A stretch of DNA of 64,000 nucleotides from Cheilinus undulatus (lineage: Eukaryota; Chordata; Actinopteri; Labriformes; Labridae), in contig NW_024571691.1 in assembly GCF_018320785.1 (NCBI RefSeq), forward strand, positions 1 to 64,000, given 5' to 3'. The number at the start of each line of letters is the position of its first letter. The stretch's first letter is position 1. The notes under the pieces are model-generated. The model was given only the letters and a program-made list of their open reading frames with translations. It did no database searches and was not told the origin of the DNA. The translations under genes and the position numbers were made by a program. Below, one piece after another: positions 49,211 to 60,861 of this stretch.

Positions 49211-51396
49211 GTTAGCTCAAAAACCAGTCTAAAAGCAGTACTGGTAGACATTTCAGGTTCTAATAATACTAAGAGTTAGCTCAAAAACAGTCTAATAGTA
49301 GTACTGGTAGACATTTCAGGCTCTATTAATACTACTAGTTAGCTCAAAAACAGTCTAATAGTAGTACTGGTAGACATTTCAGGCTCTATTAATACTACTA
49401 GTTAGCTCAAAAACAGTCTAATAGTAGTACTGGTAGACATTTCAGGTTCTAATAATACTACTAGTTAGCTCAAAAACAGTCTAATAGTAGTACTGGTAGA
49501 CATTTCAGGTTCTAATAATACTACTAGTTAGCTCAAAAACAGTCTAATAGTAGTACTGGTAGACATTTCAGGCTCTATTAATACTACTAGTTAGCTCAAA
49601 AACAGTCTAAAAGCAGTACTGGTAGACATTTCAGGTTCTAATAATACTACTAGTTAGCTCAAAAACAGTCTAATAGTAGTACTGGTAGACATTTCAGGCT
49701 CTATTAATACTACTAGTTAGCTCCAAAACAGTCTAATAGTAGTACTGGTAGACATTTCAGGCTCTATTAATACTACTAGTTAGCTCCAAAACAGTCTAAT
49801 AGTAGTACTGGTAGACATTTCAGGCTCTATTAATACTACTAGTTAGCTCAAAAACAGTCTAATAGTAGTACTGGTAGACATTTCAGGTTCTAATAATACT
49901 ACTAGTTAGCTCAAAAACAGTCTAATAGTAGTACTGGTAGACATTTCAGGTTCTAATAATACTACTAGTTAGCTCAAAAACAGTCTAATAGTAGTACTGG
50001 TAGACATTTCAGGTTCTAATAATACTACTAGTTAGCTCAAAAACAGTCTAATAGTAGTACTGGTAGACATTTCAGGCTCTATTAATACTACTAGTTAGCT
50101 CAAAAACAGTCTAATAGTAGTACTGGTAGACATTTCAGGTTCTAATAATACTACTAGTTAGCTCAAAAACAGTCTAATAGTAGTACTGGTAGACATTTCA
50201 GGCTCTATTAATACTACTAGTTAGCTCCAAAACAGTCTAATAGTAGTACTGGTAGACATTTCAGGCTCTATTAATACTACTAGTTAGCTCAAAAACAGTC
50301 TAATAGTAGTACTGGTAGACATTTCAGGCTCTATTAATACTACTAGTTAGCTCAAAAACAGTCTAATAGTAGTACTGGTAGACATTTCAGGCTCTATTAA
50401 TACTACTAGTTAGCTCAAAAACAGTCTAATAGTAGTACTGGTAGACATTTCAGGTTCTAATAATACTACTAGTTAGCTCAAAAACAGTCTAATAGTAGTA
50501 CTGGTAGACATTTCAGGCTCTATTAATACTACTAGTTAGCTCAAAAACAGTCTAAAAGCAGTACTGGTAGACATTTCAGGTTCTAATAATACTACTAGTT
50601 AGCTCAAAAACAGTCTAATAGTAGTACTGGTAGACATTTCAGGCTCTATTAATACTACTAGTTAGCTCCAAAACAGTCTAATAGTAGTACTGGTAGACAT
50701 TTCAGGCTCTATTAATACTACTAGTTAGCTCCAAAACAGTCTAATAGTAGTACTGGTAGACATTTCAGGCTCTATTAATACTACTAGTTAGCTCAAAAAC
50801 AGTCTAATAGTAGTACTGGTAGACATTTCAGGTTCTAATAATACTACTAGTTAGCTCAAAAACAGTCTAATAGTAGTACTGGTAGACATTTCAGGCTCTA
50901 TTAATACTACTAGTTAGCTCAAAAACAGTCTAATAGTAGTACTGGTAGACATTTCAGGTTCTAATAATACTACTAGTTAGAAAAACAGTCTAATAGTAGT
51001 ACTGGTAGACATTTCAGGCTCTATTAATACTACTAGTTAGCTCAAAAACAGTCTAAAAGCAGTACTGGTAGACATTTCAGGTTCTAATAATACTACTAGT
51101 TAGCTCAAAAACAGTCTAATAGTAGTACTGGTAGACATTTCAGGCTCTATTAATACTACTAGTTAGCTCAAAAACAGTCTAAAAGCAGTACTGGTAGACA
51201 TTTCAGGTTCTAATAATACTACTAGTTAGCTCAAAAACAGTCTAATAGTAGTACTGGTAGACATTTCAGGCTCTATTAATACTACTAGTTAGCTCCAAAA
51301 CAGTCTAATAGTAGTACTGGTAGACATTTCAGGCTCTATTAATACTACTAGTTAGCTCAAAAACAGTCTAATAGTAGTACTGGTAGACATTTCAGG
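49211..51396. repeat. 63-bp hairpin minisatellite (about 35 copies)
   Basis: The unit contains TACTACTAGTTAGCTCAAAA, ACAGTCTAATAGTAGTACTG, GTAGACATTTCAGG and CTCTATTAA or TTCTAATAA. Copies are nearly identical. The main variants are GCTCCAAAAC versus GCTCAAAAAC, AAAAGCAG versus AATAGTAG, and the CTCTATTAA/TTCTAATAA choice. Within each standard unit TACTACTA-g-TTAG can pair with CTAATAGTAGTA across a 12-nt loop. Confidence 0.97.
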
Positions 51397-52320
51397 CCCT
51401 TCAGGGGGTAAGGTAATATCATTTGTTCCATGGTGTTGAATTAGAAATCTTCCTTGTATGTGGCACTCACAAAAAAACCCAATCCTACACAAAGTCTGAG
51501 TGACAGTAAGTACGCGGCTGCACTGGTTAGTATTGGCGATGTCTGGCCCTATCAGCTGTTGCAAATAAATAATGTCTTGGGGACTGAAACAGTAATGCTC
51601 ATAAAAAAATCATCAGAAAACGCTAAAGGATCTTACCGATCTTGGATCAGTCTTTCCCTACGAAATGCGGCACAGATTATTATTGCTCCTATCGACTTGG
51701 TCTCTCAGGAATGGAGCTTCCTCTTTTTTTTTCTTTTGGGGGTGTGTCCTAAGATTCGGCTTCTTGTAATAAACCTGCCCTGGAGCAGGTTTAATGCTAC
51801 AACTTCGGTTTGAGTGCAAGGAATTCTGGTATGTAAACAAACCAACATGGCAGACATTGCAAGATTTATGCTTAATCATTTCAATCACCAAAGGAGCCTG
51901 CAACTTGCCCATTTGAGTGAAACTGAAGAGTGGAAATGGCGCATAAGGTAACAGAAGCTTATACTTTATATTTTACGGTATTTGTCGTTATTTTGAAACG
52001 TATTTTGTATTGATCACTGCCATATTGTTTAGGCAGTGATGTGACCTGACAAGTCCTAACTCGGAGTACATCAATCTGGTACGAGTTCACAGGTGGGAAG
52101 TTACGAGTTCGACTGCTGTTCCAGTGCACTATCACGAGTTACAGGTGGGAAAAACACGAATTACGGGTTGCCTGGAACGCAGCATTAGTTTATTGATCTG
52201 TTGCTATAGTGATTTAGCTTAGCCTGCTTCGAGGCACGGAACAAGCCTGACATGACGTCAAGTTATCCTGAAATTATCCAGCTAACTGAGTTAGCCAGGT
52301 ACGAGGAACGGGGCCCAGAT
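51397..52320. mobile_element. Probable DNA-transposon remnant
   Basis: Contains CCTGGAGCAGGTTTAATGCT, a reading frame starting MADIARFMLNHF at 51847 and ending at a GTAACA donor at 51948, and a right-hand block with TTATCCTGAAATTATCCAGC and ACGAGGAACGGGGCCCAG. These phrases recur in fish DNA transposons, but I could not identify a transposase or termini. The borders are approximate. Confidence 0.3.
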
Positions 52321-53005
52321 TCCTGATTGGTTGTTATTTTGTTTTTGAACTGAAGAGCTCACCAGAAGCCTAGTTTTCCTTTCTTTCCACCTCCTGATTA
52401 ACATTTAGTTCTTGCTTGTACTACAAAGCTGTATGTGTATTGACAGCCAATCTTAACCAGAATGAACAGAGTCTGCAGTTAAAAAACTGGACAACACTTT
52501 TGAAGATGTGTGCATGCATTTGTGGATTTGCGTACAAATCACGTACAAAAACGCATTTTCAAATAAGTGTCAAAGAGTGGTGTTAAAAAAACAGTAACAC
52601 TTCCTTTTAAATAACATTACTGTCTCTAGTTTAGTTAAATCATTTTTCAAAGACCAGCCAGCGCTATCACTGTGGCCACGCCCACGCCTCACAGACCGTC
52701 TGTTAGATTTAAACTCATGTTTTTAGAGGAAACCCGCTGATGTAAATGTTATATTTAGTTCTTAAACAAACCCACAAATCAGCTGTTCAGTCTCAGTTAA
52801 CACATTTTTGCTAAATCTGTTTTTAGTGAGCCAAAATTAGCATCATAATAAATGGGACGGTCGGGTCTGTTAATGTAGCAACAGTTAATAAGTCGAAGAT
52901 AGCTCTAACCCTACTCTTCCTCTGTAACTCCACCCTTGTAGACCAAATATGGTCCCCTCTCTTCACACCAAACAGGAAGCAGCTGATCAAATCAAGGGTT
53001 CTTAC

Positions 53006-53059
53006 CTTTTCCTGGATTCCCAGGAGCAGCTGGAGCTGCAGGCTTTGGTGATGGAGTCG
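53006..53059 (-). CDS. cd99l2 exon 2 of those visible (Pro/Ala linker)
   Basis: A 54-bp phase 1-1 exon encoding TPSPKPAAPAAPGNPGK, a Pro/Ala-rich ectodomain spacer between acidic repeats. The acceptor is ACTCATTAG (weak pyrimidine tract) and the donor GTAAGA. It joins exon 3 to give KGFDLADYFDD. Confidence 0.87.
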
Positions 53060-53277
53060 CTAATGAGTAAGAAAAATGATAAATTCTTAGATTTATTTAA
53101 TCCTGTTAACATATGCTGCTCTAAAGTCAAAGACCAGTTTCATCATATTCCATCTTAATCTGTATTATCTGGTTTACATGGTGTAGCATCGTTCCCAGAG
53201 CATCTTGTAATACCTGTCTTATCCTACTGTGTCAGCTGTGTGCCATTGTATCACCTCACATGTATTGTCATACTCAC

Positions 53278-53343
53278 CTGGTTTAATGTCATCAGCATCA
53301 GGGAGAGCATCAGCCAGGTCCAGACCCATATCCTGAGAGACCA
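53278..53343 (-). CDS. cd99l2 first visible exon (DLADALPDADD)
   Basis: A 66-bp phase 1-1 exon encoding VSQDMGLDLADALPDADDIK then P, the most N-terminal acidic repeat seen. The acceptor is TTCCTTTGCAG and the donor GTGAGT. The signal peptide and start codon must come from an exon farther right, which I did not find within the window. Confidence 0.9.
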
Positions 53344-53595
53344 CTGCAAAGGAAGGGAGAGAAGGAAAAACAAAGTAAAAGTTTTAGAAACATGATAAAT
53401 ATGACCTAAAAGTTTTAAGGTTTTATTTTGAAAAAGGCATCAGATAATAATGTTTTAATTTGGGGGGTGAAGTTTAATTTTTAAAAGACTGGGTGATGAT
53501 TTCTGTAGTAAGAGTGAGTCTTAAGGTTTTATTTTGTAGGGCTCAGGTTACTGTTTTCATTTTGGCATTGCTGAGGTGACTGTTTAATGTTGTAG

Positions 53596-53930
53596 GGCAC
53601 AGGTGACGTTTTATTTTGACAGGGCAGACAGAGGTGATATTTTATTTTGACAGGGCAGTGGTGATGTTTTATTTTGACAGGGCAGAGGTGATGTTTTATT
53701 TTGACAGGGCAGAGGTGATGTTTTATTTTGACGGGGCAGAGGTGATATTTTATTTTGACAGGGCAGTGGTGATGTTTTATTTTGACAGGGCAGAGGTGAT
53801 ATTTTATTTTGACAGGGCAGTGGTGATGTTTTATTTTGACAGGGCAGAGGTGATATTTTATTTTGACAGGGCAGAGGTGATGTTTTATTTTGACAGGGCA
53901 GAGGTGATGTTTTATTTTGACGGGGCTCAG
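53596..53930. repeat. 27-bp minisatellite (about 12 copies)
   Basis: The unit contains GCAGAGGTGATGTTTTATTT and TGACAGG. It alternates GATGTTTT with GATATTTT, and AGAGGTG with AGTGGTG. Degenerate units extend left to about 53524. It lies upstream of the first visible cd99l2 exon. The overlapping open frames on both strands reflect the 27-bp length. Confidence 0.94.
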
Positions 53931-54354
53931 TGATTGTTGTATTGAGAGTTCGAGGCTGTGCTGGAGTTCCTGTGCCTCTAAATCAAACAAAGGTCGACTC
54001 TTTGTTTGTTAATCCAGCCCACTCTCCCGCATTACTGGAGCTTTCTGCTGCTCACTGATCTCTGTTCACTTACAATAACACAGCAGGTCTGAGCTGAAAA
54101 TAACAAAACAAACTAAATATCTGCTGTCATTATAAGACTTTAATTCAAAGCTGAAAAAGGGATTTCAAACAGGTTGGAGTTCCTGAACCAAAAAAAGGTG
54201 TTTGTTACACCTCAGTATTTAAAACAGCAGAGGGAGGAACATTGAGGTACTCTGACATTAAGTCAGATGGTTAAAACACGAAGATTACAGGGATGAAGGC
54301 CGTCAGAATGTTCAATATTATGGAACGTTATTGAAATCACACATTTTTAACCCG
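53931..54354. other. Unique spacer, nothing recognised
   Basis: AT-rich sequence between two arrays. I saw no exon, no CD99-type FDLADAL coding motif on the minus strand and no mobile element. Confidence 0.5.
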
Positions 54355-57300
54355 TTATCAGGGGCCATTCTCTGGGTTTATCAGGGGCCATTCTCTGGGT
54401 TTATCAGGGGCCATTCTCTGGGTTTATCAGGGTCATTCTCTGGGTTTATCAGGGGCCATTCTCTGGGTTTATCAGGGGCCATTCTCTGGGTTTATCAGGG
54501 GCCATTCTCTGGGTTTATCAGGGGCCATTCTCTGGGTTTATCAGGGGCCATTCTCTGGGTTTATCAGGGGCCATTCTCTGGGTTTATCAGGGTCATTCTC
54601 TGGGTTTATCAGGGGGCCATTCTCTGGGTTTATCAGGGGCCATTCTCTGGGTTTATCAGGGGCCATTCTCTGGGTTTATCAGGGGCCATTCTCTGGGTTT
54701 ATCAGGGGCCATTCTCTGAGTTTATCAGGGTCCATTCTCTGGGTTTATCAGGGGCCATTCTCTGGGTTTATCAGGGGCCATTCTCTGGGTTTATCAGGGT
54801 CCATTCTCTGAGTTTATCAGGGTCCATTCTCTGGGTTTATCAGGGTCCATTCTCTGGGTTTATCAGGGTCCATTCTCTGGGTTTATCAGGGGCATTCTCT
54901 GGGTTTATCAGGGGCATTCTCTGGGTTTATCAGGGGCATTCTCTGGGTTTATCAGGGGCATTCTCTGGGATTATCAGGGTCCATTCTCTGGGTTTATCAG
55001 GGGAATTCTCTGGGTTTATCAGGGTCCATTCTCTGGGTTTATCAGGGTCCATTCTCTGGGTTTATCAGGGTCCATTCTCTGGGTTTATCAGGGGCCATTC
55101 TCTGGGTTTATCAGGGTCCATTCTCTGGGTTTATCAGGGTCCATTCTCTGGGTTTATCAGGGTCCATTCTCTGGGTTTATCAGGGTCCATTCTCTGGGTT
55201 TATCAGGGTCCATTCTCTGGGTTTATCAGGGTCCATTCTCTGGGTTTATCAGGGTCCATTCTCTGGGTTTATCAGGGTCCATTCTCTGGGTTTATCAGGG
55301 GCCATTCTCTGGGTTTATCAGGGGCCATTCTCTGGGTTTATCAGGGGCCATTCTCTGGGTTTATCAGGGGCCATTCTCTGGGTTTATCAGGGCCATTCTC
55401 TGGGTTTATCAGGGGCCATTCTCTGGGTTTATCAGGGGCCATTCTCTGGGTTTATCAGGGGCCATTCTCTGGGTTTATCAGGGCCATTCTCTGGGTTTAT
55501 CAGGGGCCATTCTCTGGGTTTATCAGGGGCCATTCTCTGGGTTTATCAGGGGCCATTCTCTGGGTTTATCAGGGGCCATTCTCTGGGTTTATCAGGGGCC
55601 ATTCTTTGGGTTTATCAGGGGCCATTCTCTGGGTTTATCAGGGGCCATTCTCTGGGTTTATCAGGGGCCATTCTCTGGGTTTATCAGGGGCCATTCTCTG
55701 GGTTTATCAGGGGCCATTCTCTGGGTTTATCAGGGGCCATTCTCTGGGTTTATCAGGGGCCATTCTCTGGGTTTATCAGGGGCCATTCTTTGGGTTTATC
55801 AGGGGCCATTCTCTGGGTTTATCAGGGTTGCATTCTCTGGGTTTATCAGGGTCCATCCTCTGGGTTTATCAGGGTTCCATTCTCTGGGTTTATCAGGGGG
55901 CATTATCTGGGTCCATTCAGGGGCCCATTCTCTGGGTTTATCAGGGGCCATTCTCTGGGTTTATCAGGGGCCATTCTCTGGGTTTATCAGGGGGGCATTC
56001 TCTGGGTTTATCAGGGGAGCATTCTCTGGGTTTATCAGGGGCCATTCTCTGGGTTTATCAGGGGGGCATTCTCTGGGTTTATCAGGGGCCATTCTCTGGG
56101 TTTATCAGGGGGCCATTCTCTGGGTTTATCAGGGGGCCATTCTCTGGGTTTATCAGGGTCAATCCTCTGGGTTTATCAGGGTCCATTCTCTGGGTTTATC
56201 AGGGGGCATTATCTGGGTCCATTCAGGGGTCCATTCTCTGGGTTTATCAGGGGCCATTCTCTGGGTTTATCAGGGTCCATTCTCTGGGTTTATCAGGGTC
56301 CATTCTCTGGGTTTATCAGGGTCCATTCTCTGGGTTTATCAGGGGCCATTCACTGGGTTTATCAGGGGCCCATTCTCTGGGTTTATCAGGGGCCCATTCT
56401 CTGGGTTTATCAGGGTCCATTCTCTGGTTTATCAGGGCCCCTTCTCTCGGTTTATCAGGGGCCCATTCTCTGGGTTTATCAGGGGCCCATTCTCTGGGTT
56501 TATCAGGGGGGCAATTCTCTGGGTTTATTAGGGTTGCATTCTCTGGGTTTATCAGGGGGCATTTTCCGGGTTTATCAGGGTCCATTCTCTGGGTTTATCA
56601 GGGGCCATTCTCTGGGTTTATCAGGGGCATTCTCTGGGTTTATCAGGGGCATTCTCTGGGTTTATCAGGGGCATTCTCTGGGTTTATCAGGGGCATTCTC
56701 TGGGTTTATCAGGGGCATTCTCTGGGTTTATCAGGGGCATTCTCTGGGTTTATCAGGGGCCATTCTCTGGGTTTATCAAGGGCCATTCTCTCGGTTTATC
56801 AGGGGCCATTCTCTGAGTTTATCAGGGGCCATTCTCTGGGTTTATCAGGGGCCATTCTTTGGGTTTATCAGGGGGCATTCTCTGGGTTTATCAGGGTCCA
56901 TTCTCTGGGTTTATCAGGGGCCATTCTCTGGGTTTATCAGGGGGGCATTCTCTGGGTTTATCAGGGGGCCATTCTCTGGGTTTATCAGGGTCCATTCTCT
57001 GGGTTTATCAGGGGCCATTCTCTGGGTTTATCAGGGTCCATTCTCTGGGTTTATCAGGGGCCATTCTCTGGGTTTATCAGGGGCCATTCTCTGGGTTTAT
57101 CAGGGGCCATTCTCTGGGTTTATCAGGGTCCATTCTCTGGGTTTATCAGGGGCCATTCTCTGGGTTTATCAGGGGCCATTATCTGGGTTTATCAGGGGCC
57201 ATTCTCTGGGTTTATCAGGGGCCATTCTCTGGGTTTATCAGGGGCCATTCTCTGGGTTTATCGGGGGGCATTCTCTGGGTTTATCCGGGGCCATTCTCTG

Positions 57301-58855
57301 GGTTTATCAGGGGCCATTCTCTGGGTTTATCAGGGGCCATTCTCTGGGTTTATCAGGGGCCATTCTCTGGGTTTATCAGGGGCCATTCTCTGGTTTATCA
57401 GGGGCCATTCTCTGGGTTTATCAGGGGCCATTCTCTGGTTTATCAGGGGCCATTCTCTGGGTTTATCAGGGGCCATTCTCTGGGTTTATCAGGGGCCATT
57501 CTCTGGGTTTATCAGGGGCCATTCTCTGGGTTTATCAGGGGCCATTCTCTGGTTTATCAGGGGCCATTCTCTGGGTTTATCAGGGGCCATTCTCTGGGTT
57601 TATCAGGGGCCATTCTCTGGGTTTATCAGGGGCCATTCTCTGGGTTTATCAGGGGCCATTCTCTGGGTTTTTCAGGGGCCATTCTCTGGGTTTATCAGGG
57701 AGGCATTCTCTGGGTTTATCAGGGGCCATTCGCTGGGTTTATCAGGGTCCATCCTCTGGGTTTATCAGGGGGGCAATTCTCTGGGTTTATCAGGGTTCCA
57801 TTCTCTGGGTTTATCAGGGGGCATTATCTGGGTCCATTCAGGGGCCCATTCTCTGGGTTTATCAGGGTCCATTCTCTGGGTTTATCAGGGGGGCATTCTC
57901 TGGGTTTATCAGGGGCCATTCTCTGGGTTTATCAGGGGCCATTCTCTGGGTTTATTAGGGGCCCATTCTTTGGGTTTATCAGGGGCCATTCTCTGGGTTT
58001 ATCAGGGGCCATTATCTGGGTTTATCAGGGGCCATTCTCTGGGTTTATCAGGGGGGCATTCTCTGGGTTTATCAGGGGGGCATTCTCTGGGTTTATCAGG
58101 GGGCCATTCTCTGGGTTTATCAGGGGGGCATTCTCTGGGTTTATCAGGGGCCATTCTCTGGGTTTATCAGGGGCCATTATCTGGGTTTATCAGGGGGCAT
58201 TCTCTGGGTTTATCAGGGTCCATTCTCTGGGTTTATCAGGGGGCATTCTCTGGGTTTATCAGGGGCATTCTCTGGGTTTATCAGGGGCATTCTCTGGGTT
58301 TATCAGGGGCATTCTCTGGGTTTATCAGGGGCATTCTCTGGGTTTATCAGGGGGCATTCTCTGGGTTTATCAGGGGGCATTCTCTGGGTTTATCAGGGTC
58401 CATTCTCTGGGTTTATCAGGGTCCATTCTCTGGGTTTATCAGGGTCCATTCTCTGGGTTTATCAGGGGCATTCTCTGGGTTTATCAGGGGCATTCTCTGG
58501 GTTTATCAGGGGCATTCTCTGGGTTTATCAGGGTCCATTCTCTGGGTTTATCAGGGGGCATTCTCTGGGTTTATCAGGGGCCATTCTCTGGGTTTATCAG
58601 GGGCCATTCTCTGGGTTTATCAGGGTCCATTCTCTGGGTTTATCCGGGGCCATTCTCTGGGTTTATCGGGGGCCATTCTCTGGGTTTATCGGGGGCCATT
58701 CTCTGGGTTTATCAGGGGCCATTCTCTGGGTTTATCAGGGGCCATTCTCTGGGTTTATCAGGGTCCATTCTCTGGGTTTATCCGGGGCCATTCTCTGGGT
58801 TTATCGGGGGCCATTCTCTGGGTTTATCAGGGGCTATTTTCTGGGTCTTTCAGGG
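54355..58855. repeat. Second 23-bp minisatellite family (about 196 copies)
   Basis: The unit is CATTCTCTGGGTTTATCAGG followed by GGC or GTC. Length varies between 22 and 25 bp through the G-run (GGGGCC, GGGTCC, GGGGC, GGGGGGC). The plus strand is G-rich with GGG and GGGG runs spaced 7-10 bp. All three plus-strand frames lack stops over long distances, which explains the 1509-codon open frame. It shares no sequence with the 23-bp family at 40607-48147. Confidence 0.97.
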
Positions 58856-60139
58856 TCTGACCAAACATGGTATGATACAGTATAGTCAGATTAAAACATT
58901 CTCTAAAAAAGCATCCATACCTTCATTGATAACAGCTAAACTGTAATTGTAAACACCAGTTTCAGTACTGGCACTAATGTTTTACATCAATCATGCATCT
59001 GTAGAATAACTCTAGAAAATAATAATGAAGAGGACCCACTCAGACACCAGGAGCTGAAACAGGAATAGTCATTTGACCTCATGAGATAAGATAAAACTTA
59101 TTTCCCATGAGGGAGACGGACAAGAAGAAGAGGTCAGATCACAGAAAACAGAATAAAAGCTACAGCAGAGACCAAACACCAGAGAGAAAACCAGACAGCC
59201 AGCCATCATTACCCATCTACAGAAATAAACACTGAAATATCTGTGCTGTTACAGAAAGACTAAGACCATTCTCTCAGAAAAACAGGAGTGGACGTAATGT
59301 GATAGAATATAAAAATCAAGAGTTAAAACAGAGATTTATTGAGGTCAAAATAATGATATATGTGGAAACCATCCAGGGATGGTAGTCATATCTGTTAATG
59401 CTTCAATAATAGTGTTATAGATTAATATCTACAGAGATAAAGTCTGAAACATCAGTGCAGTTGAAGGTTAGTGAAAGTCTGAATCAGAATAATAATGGAG
59501 AGAACGGAGGCGTGGTTATTGTTGGTTTAAAGCAGTCTAACCTCGCTGCCCCTCCTCCACGTCTGTCCACACCAGATTTTTTCACCACATCAGAATCTCA
59601 TTTCCATAATCCACACCACTGATTTACATCTCATTAGCACCTTCTTTTGGGGTAAATATTCAAAGATGGAAAAACAGTCTCAGACTAAAGCTTTACACTA
59701 ACATTTCATATCACATCAGAATAAAAACACTGAGGTAAGACTGAGATAGGTCTGGGACAGAGGATGGTTTTACAGTAGACATGACTAATTTGATACGGTT
59801 CTAGTGAAAACCTATTAATACTGAAACATGTTTGATACCACAGCTACAAAAACACCTGTCATACACACAAGCTGTGGTCGACAAACTCAGGTAAATGTGT
59901 CAGAACTGGAGGAACCAAAACAAGAGAGGCCTGAGGACGGTGGCTGGTGGTTGTGCCAGAGGGTATGATGTGAGCCTGATATACTCTCTACAGCGTGGCT
60001 AACATTAGCAGCTAGCTCTCTCCTCTCTACAGATTAATATCCTTCTTTGATGTGTGGCCTTTTTTCACTTGGATGGAGTGGTTATATGTGAGTTCAACCC
60101 TTGACAGCCTTCATACCACTTTATTTCCATTTACTATTT
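58856..60139. other. Unique DNA, nothing recognised
   Basis: AT-rich sequence with scattered fish-like words (AGCTAGCTCTCTCC near 60010) but no defensible exon, promoter or mobile-element border. Confidence 0.45.
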
Positions 60140-60861
60140 AGAAAAACAACCATACTTGGGGCAAGGACTCTCTCCCCACCCGGGGAGAGCAATCCACTGT
60201 TTTCCAGTAGAGAACCATGGCCTCAGATTTGGAGGTGCTGACTCTCATTCAAACACTTCACACTCAGCTGCAAACCATCCCAGTGCCTGCTGGAGGTCCC
60301 CAGCTCAGGAAGCCAACAGAACCACATCCTGTCCATGAAAACCACAGACAGAATCGGAGACAAGGGGCAACCCTGGAGGAGGCCAACATGTCCGACTTTG
60401 TGCTGAGGATGTGGACACAGCTCTCACTTTGGTCATACATACTGATGGCTCACCTCAGTGGCCCCAGGAGCCCATATTCCAGCAGTACCTCCCACATGAC
60501 CTCACGGGGGGTAAATTCGTAGGCCTTCTCCAAGTCAACAAAACATATGTAGAGATGTATGAGCATATTCCCATGCTCAAGAAGTCCTGCAAGGATAAAG
60601 AGCTGGTCCACTGTCCTACAACCAGGCTGGAATCCACACTGTTCCTCCTGAGTCTGAGGTTCGACAATCAGCTGGAGCCTCCTTCCCAGCACCCTAGAGT
60701 AAAATTTTCCAAGGAGGCTGAGGGGTGTGATACCCTGATAATTTGAGCATGCCCTCCAGTCCCCTTTTTAAAAAAAAATCAGGGCAAACACCTCAGTCTG
60801 CCACTCCACAGGCACAGGCACTGTCCTCAACATCCACACAACATTGGAAAGGCATGCCAAC

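Larger units (their letters stand above)
48876..53005 (-). other. cd99l2 intron 2: 63-bp array and transposon-like DNA
   Basis: A 4.1-kb intron. 48876-49210 is unique. The 63-bp array is at 49211-51396. 51397-52320 includes phrases typical of fish DNA-transposon remnants (CCTGGAGCAGGTTT, TTATCCAGCTAACTGAGTTA) and a short open exon-like piece at 51847-51947. 52321-53005 has nothing recognised. Confidence 0.6.
23774..53343 (-). other. CD99-like gene (best fit cd99l2), visible span
   Basis: Nine coding exons on the minus strand, in transcript order: 53343-53278, 53059-53006, 48875-48762, 48460-48386, 39981-39910, 34423-34370, 34292-34173, 30793-30728, 23835-23774. All splice sites are GT-AG, all introns are phase 1, and the total is 683 coding bases without the signal-peptide exon. 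The product is a single-pass type I membrane protein with an acidic, Pro/Lys-rich ectodomain. The FCFSIQ and EAVV...EPQV tail and the YKPDKGRG block fit CD99L2 better than CD99, although VQQTLLE recalls CD99. In mammals these proteins act in leukocyte passage through endothelium. About 70 per cent of this span is minisatellite. Confidence 0.85.

Noticed and set aside
49211..51396. Direct repeats considered as a CRISPR array
   Set aside because: There are no unique spacers, the units are contiguous and near-identical, and the context is an intron of a vertebrate gene.
53529..53990. Paired open frames of 153 and 105 codons
   Set aside because: A 27-bp minisatellite, again a multiple of three.
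54355..58855. GGGTTTATCAGGG repeats considered as telomeric
   Set aside because: The unit is not TTAGGG-based and the array is internal; it is a minisatellite.
54331..58946. 1509-, 722- and 695-codon frames
   Set aside because: A 22-25-bp repeat with no stop codon in any plus-strand frame. The overlapping frames encode the same repeated words, as expected for non-coding satellite.
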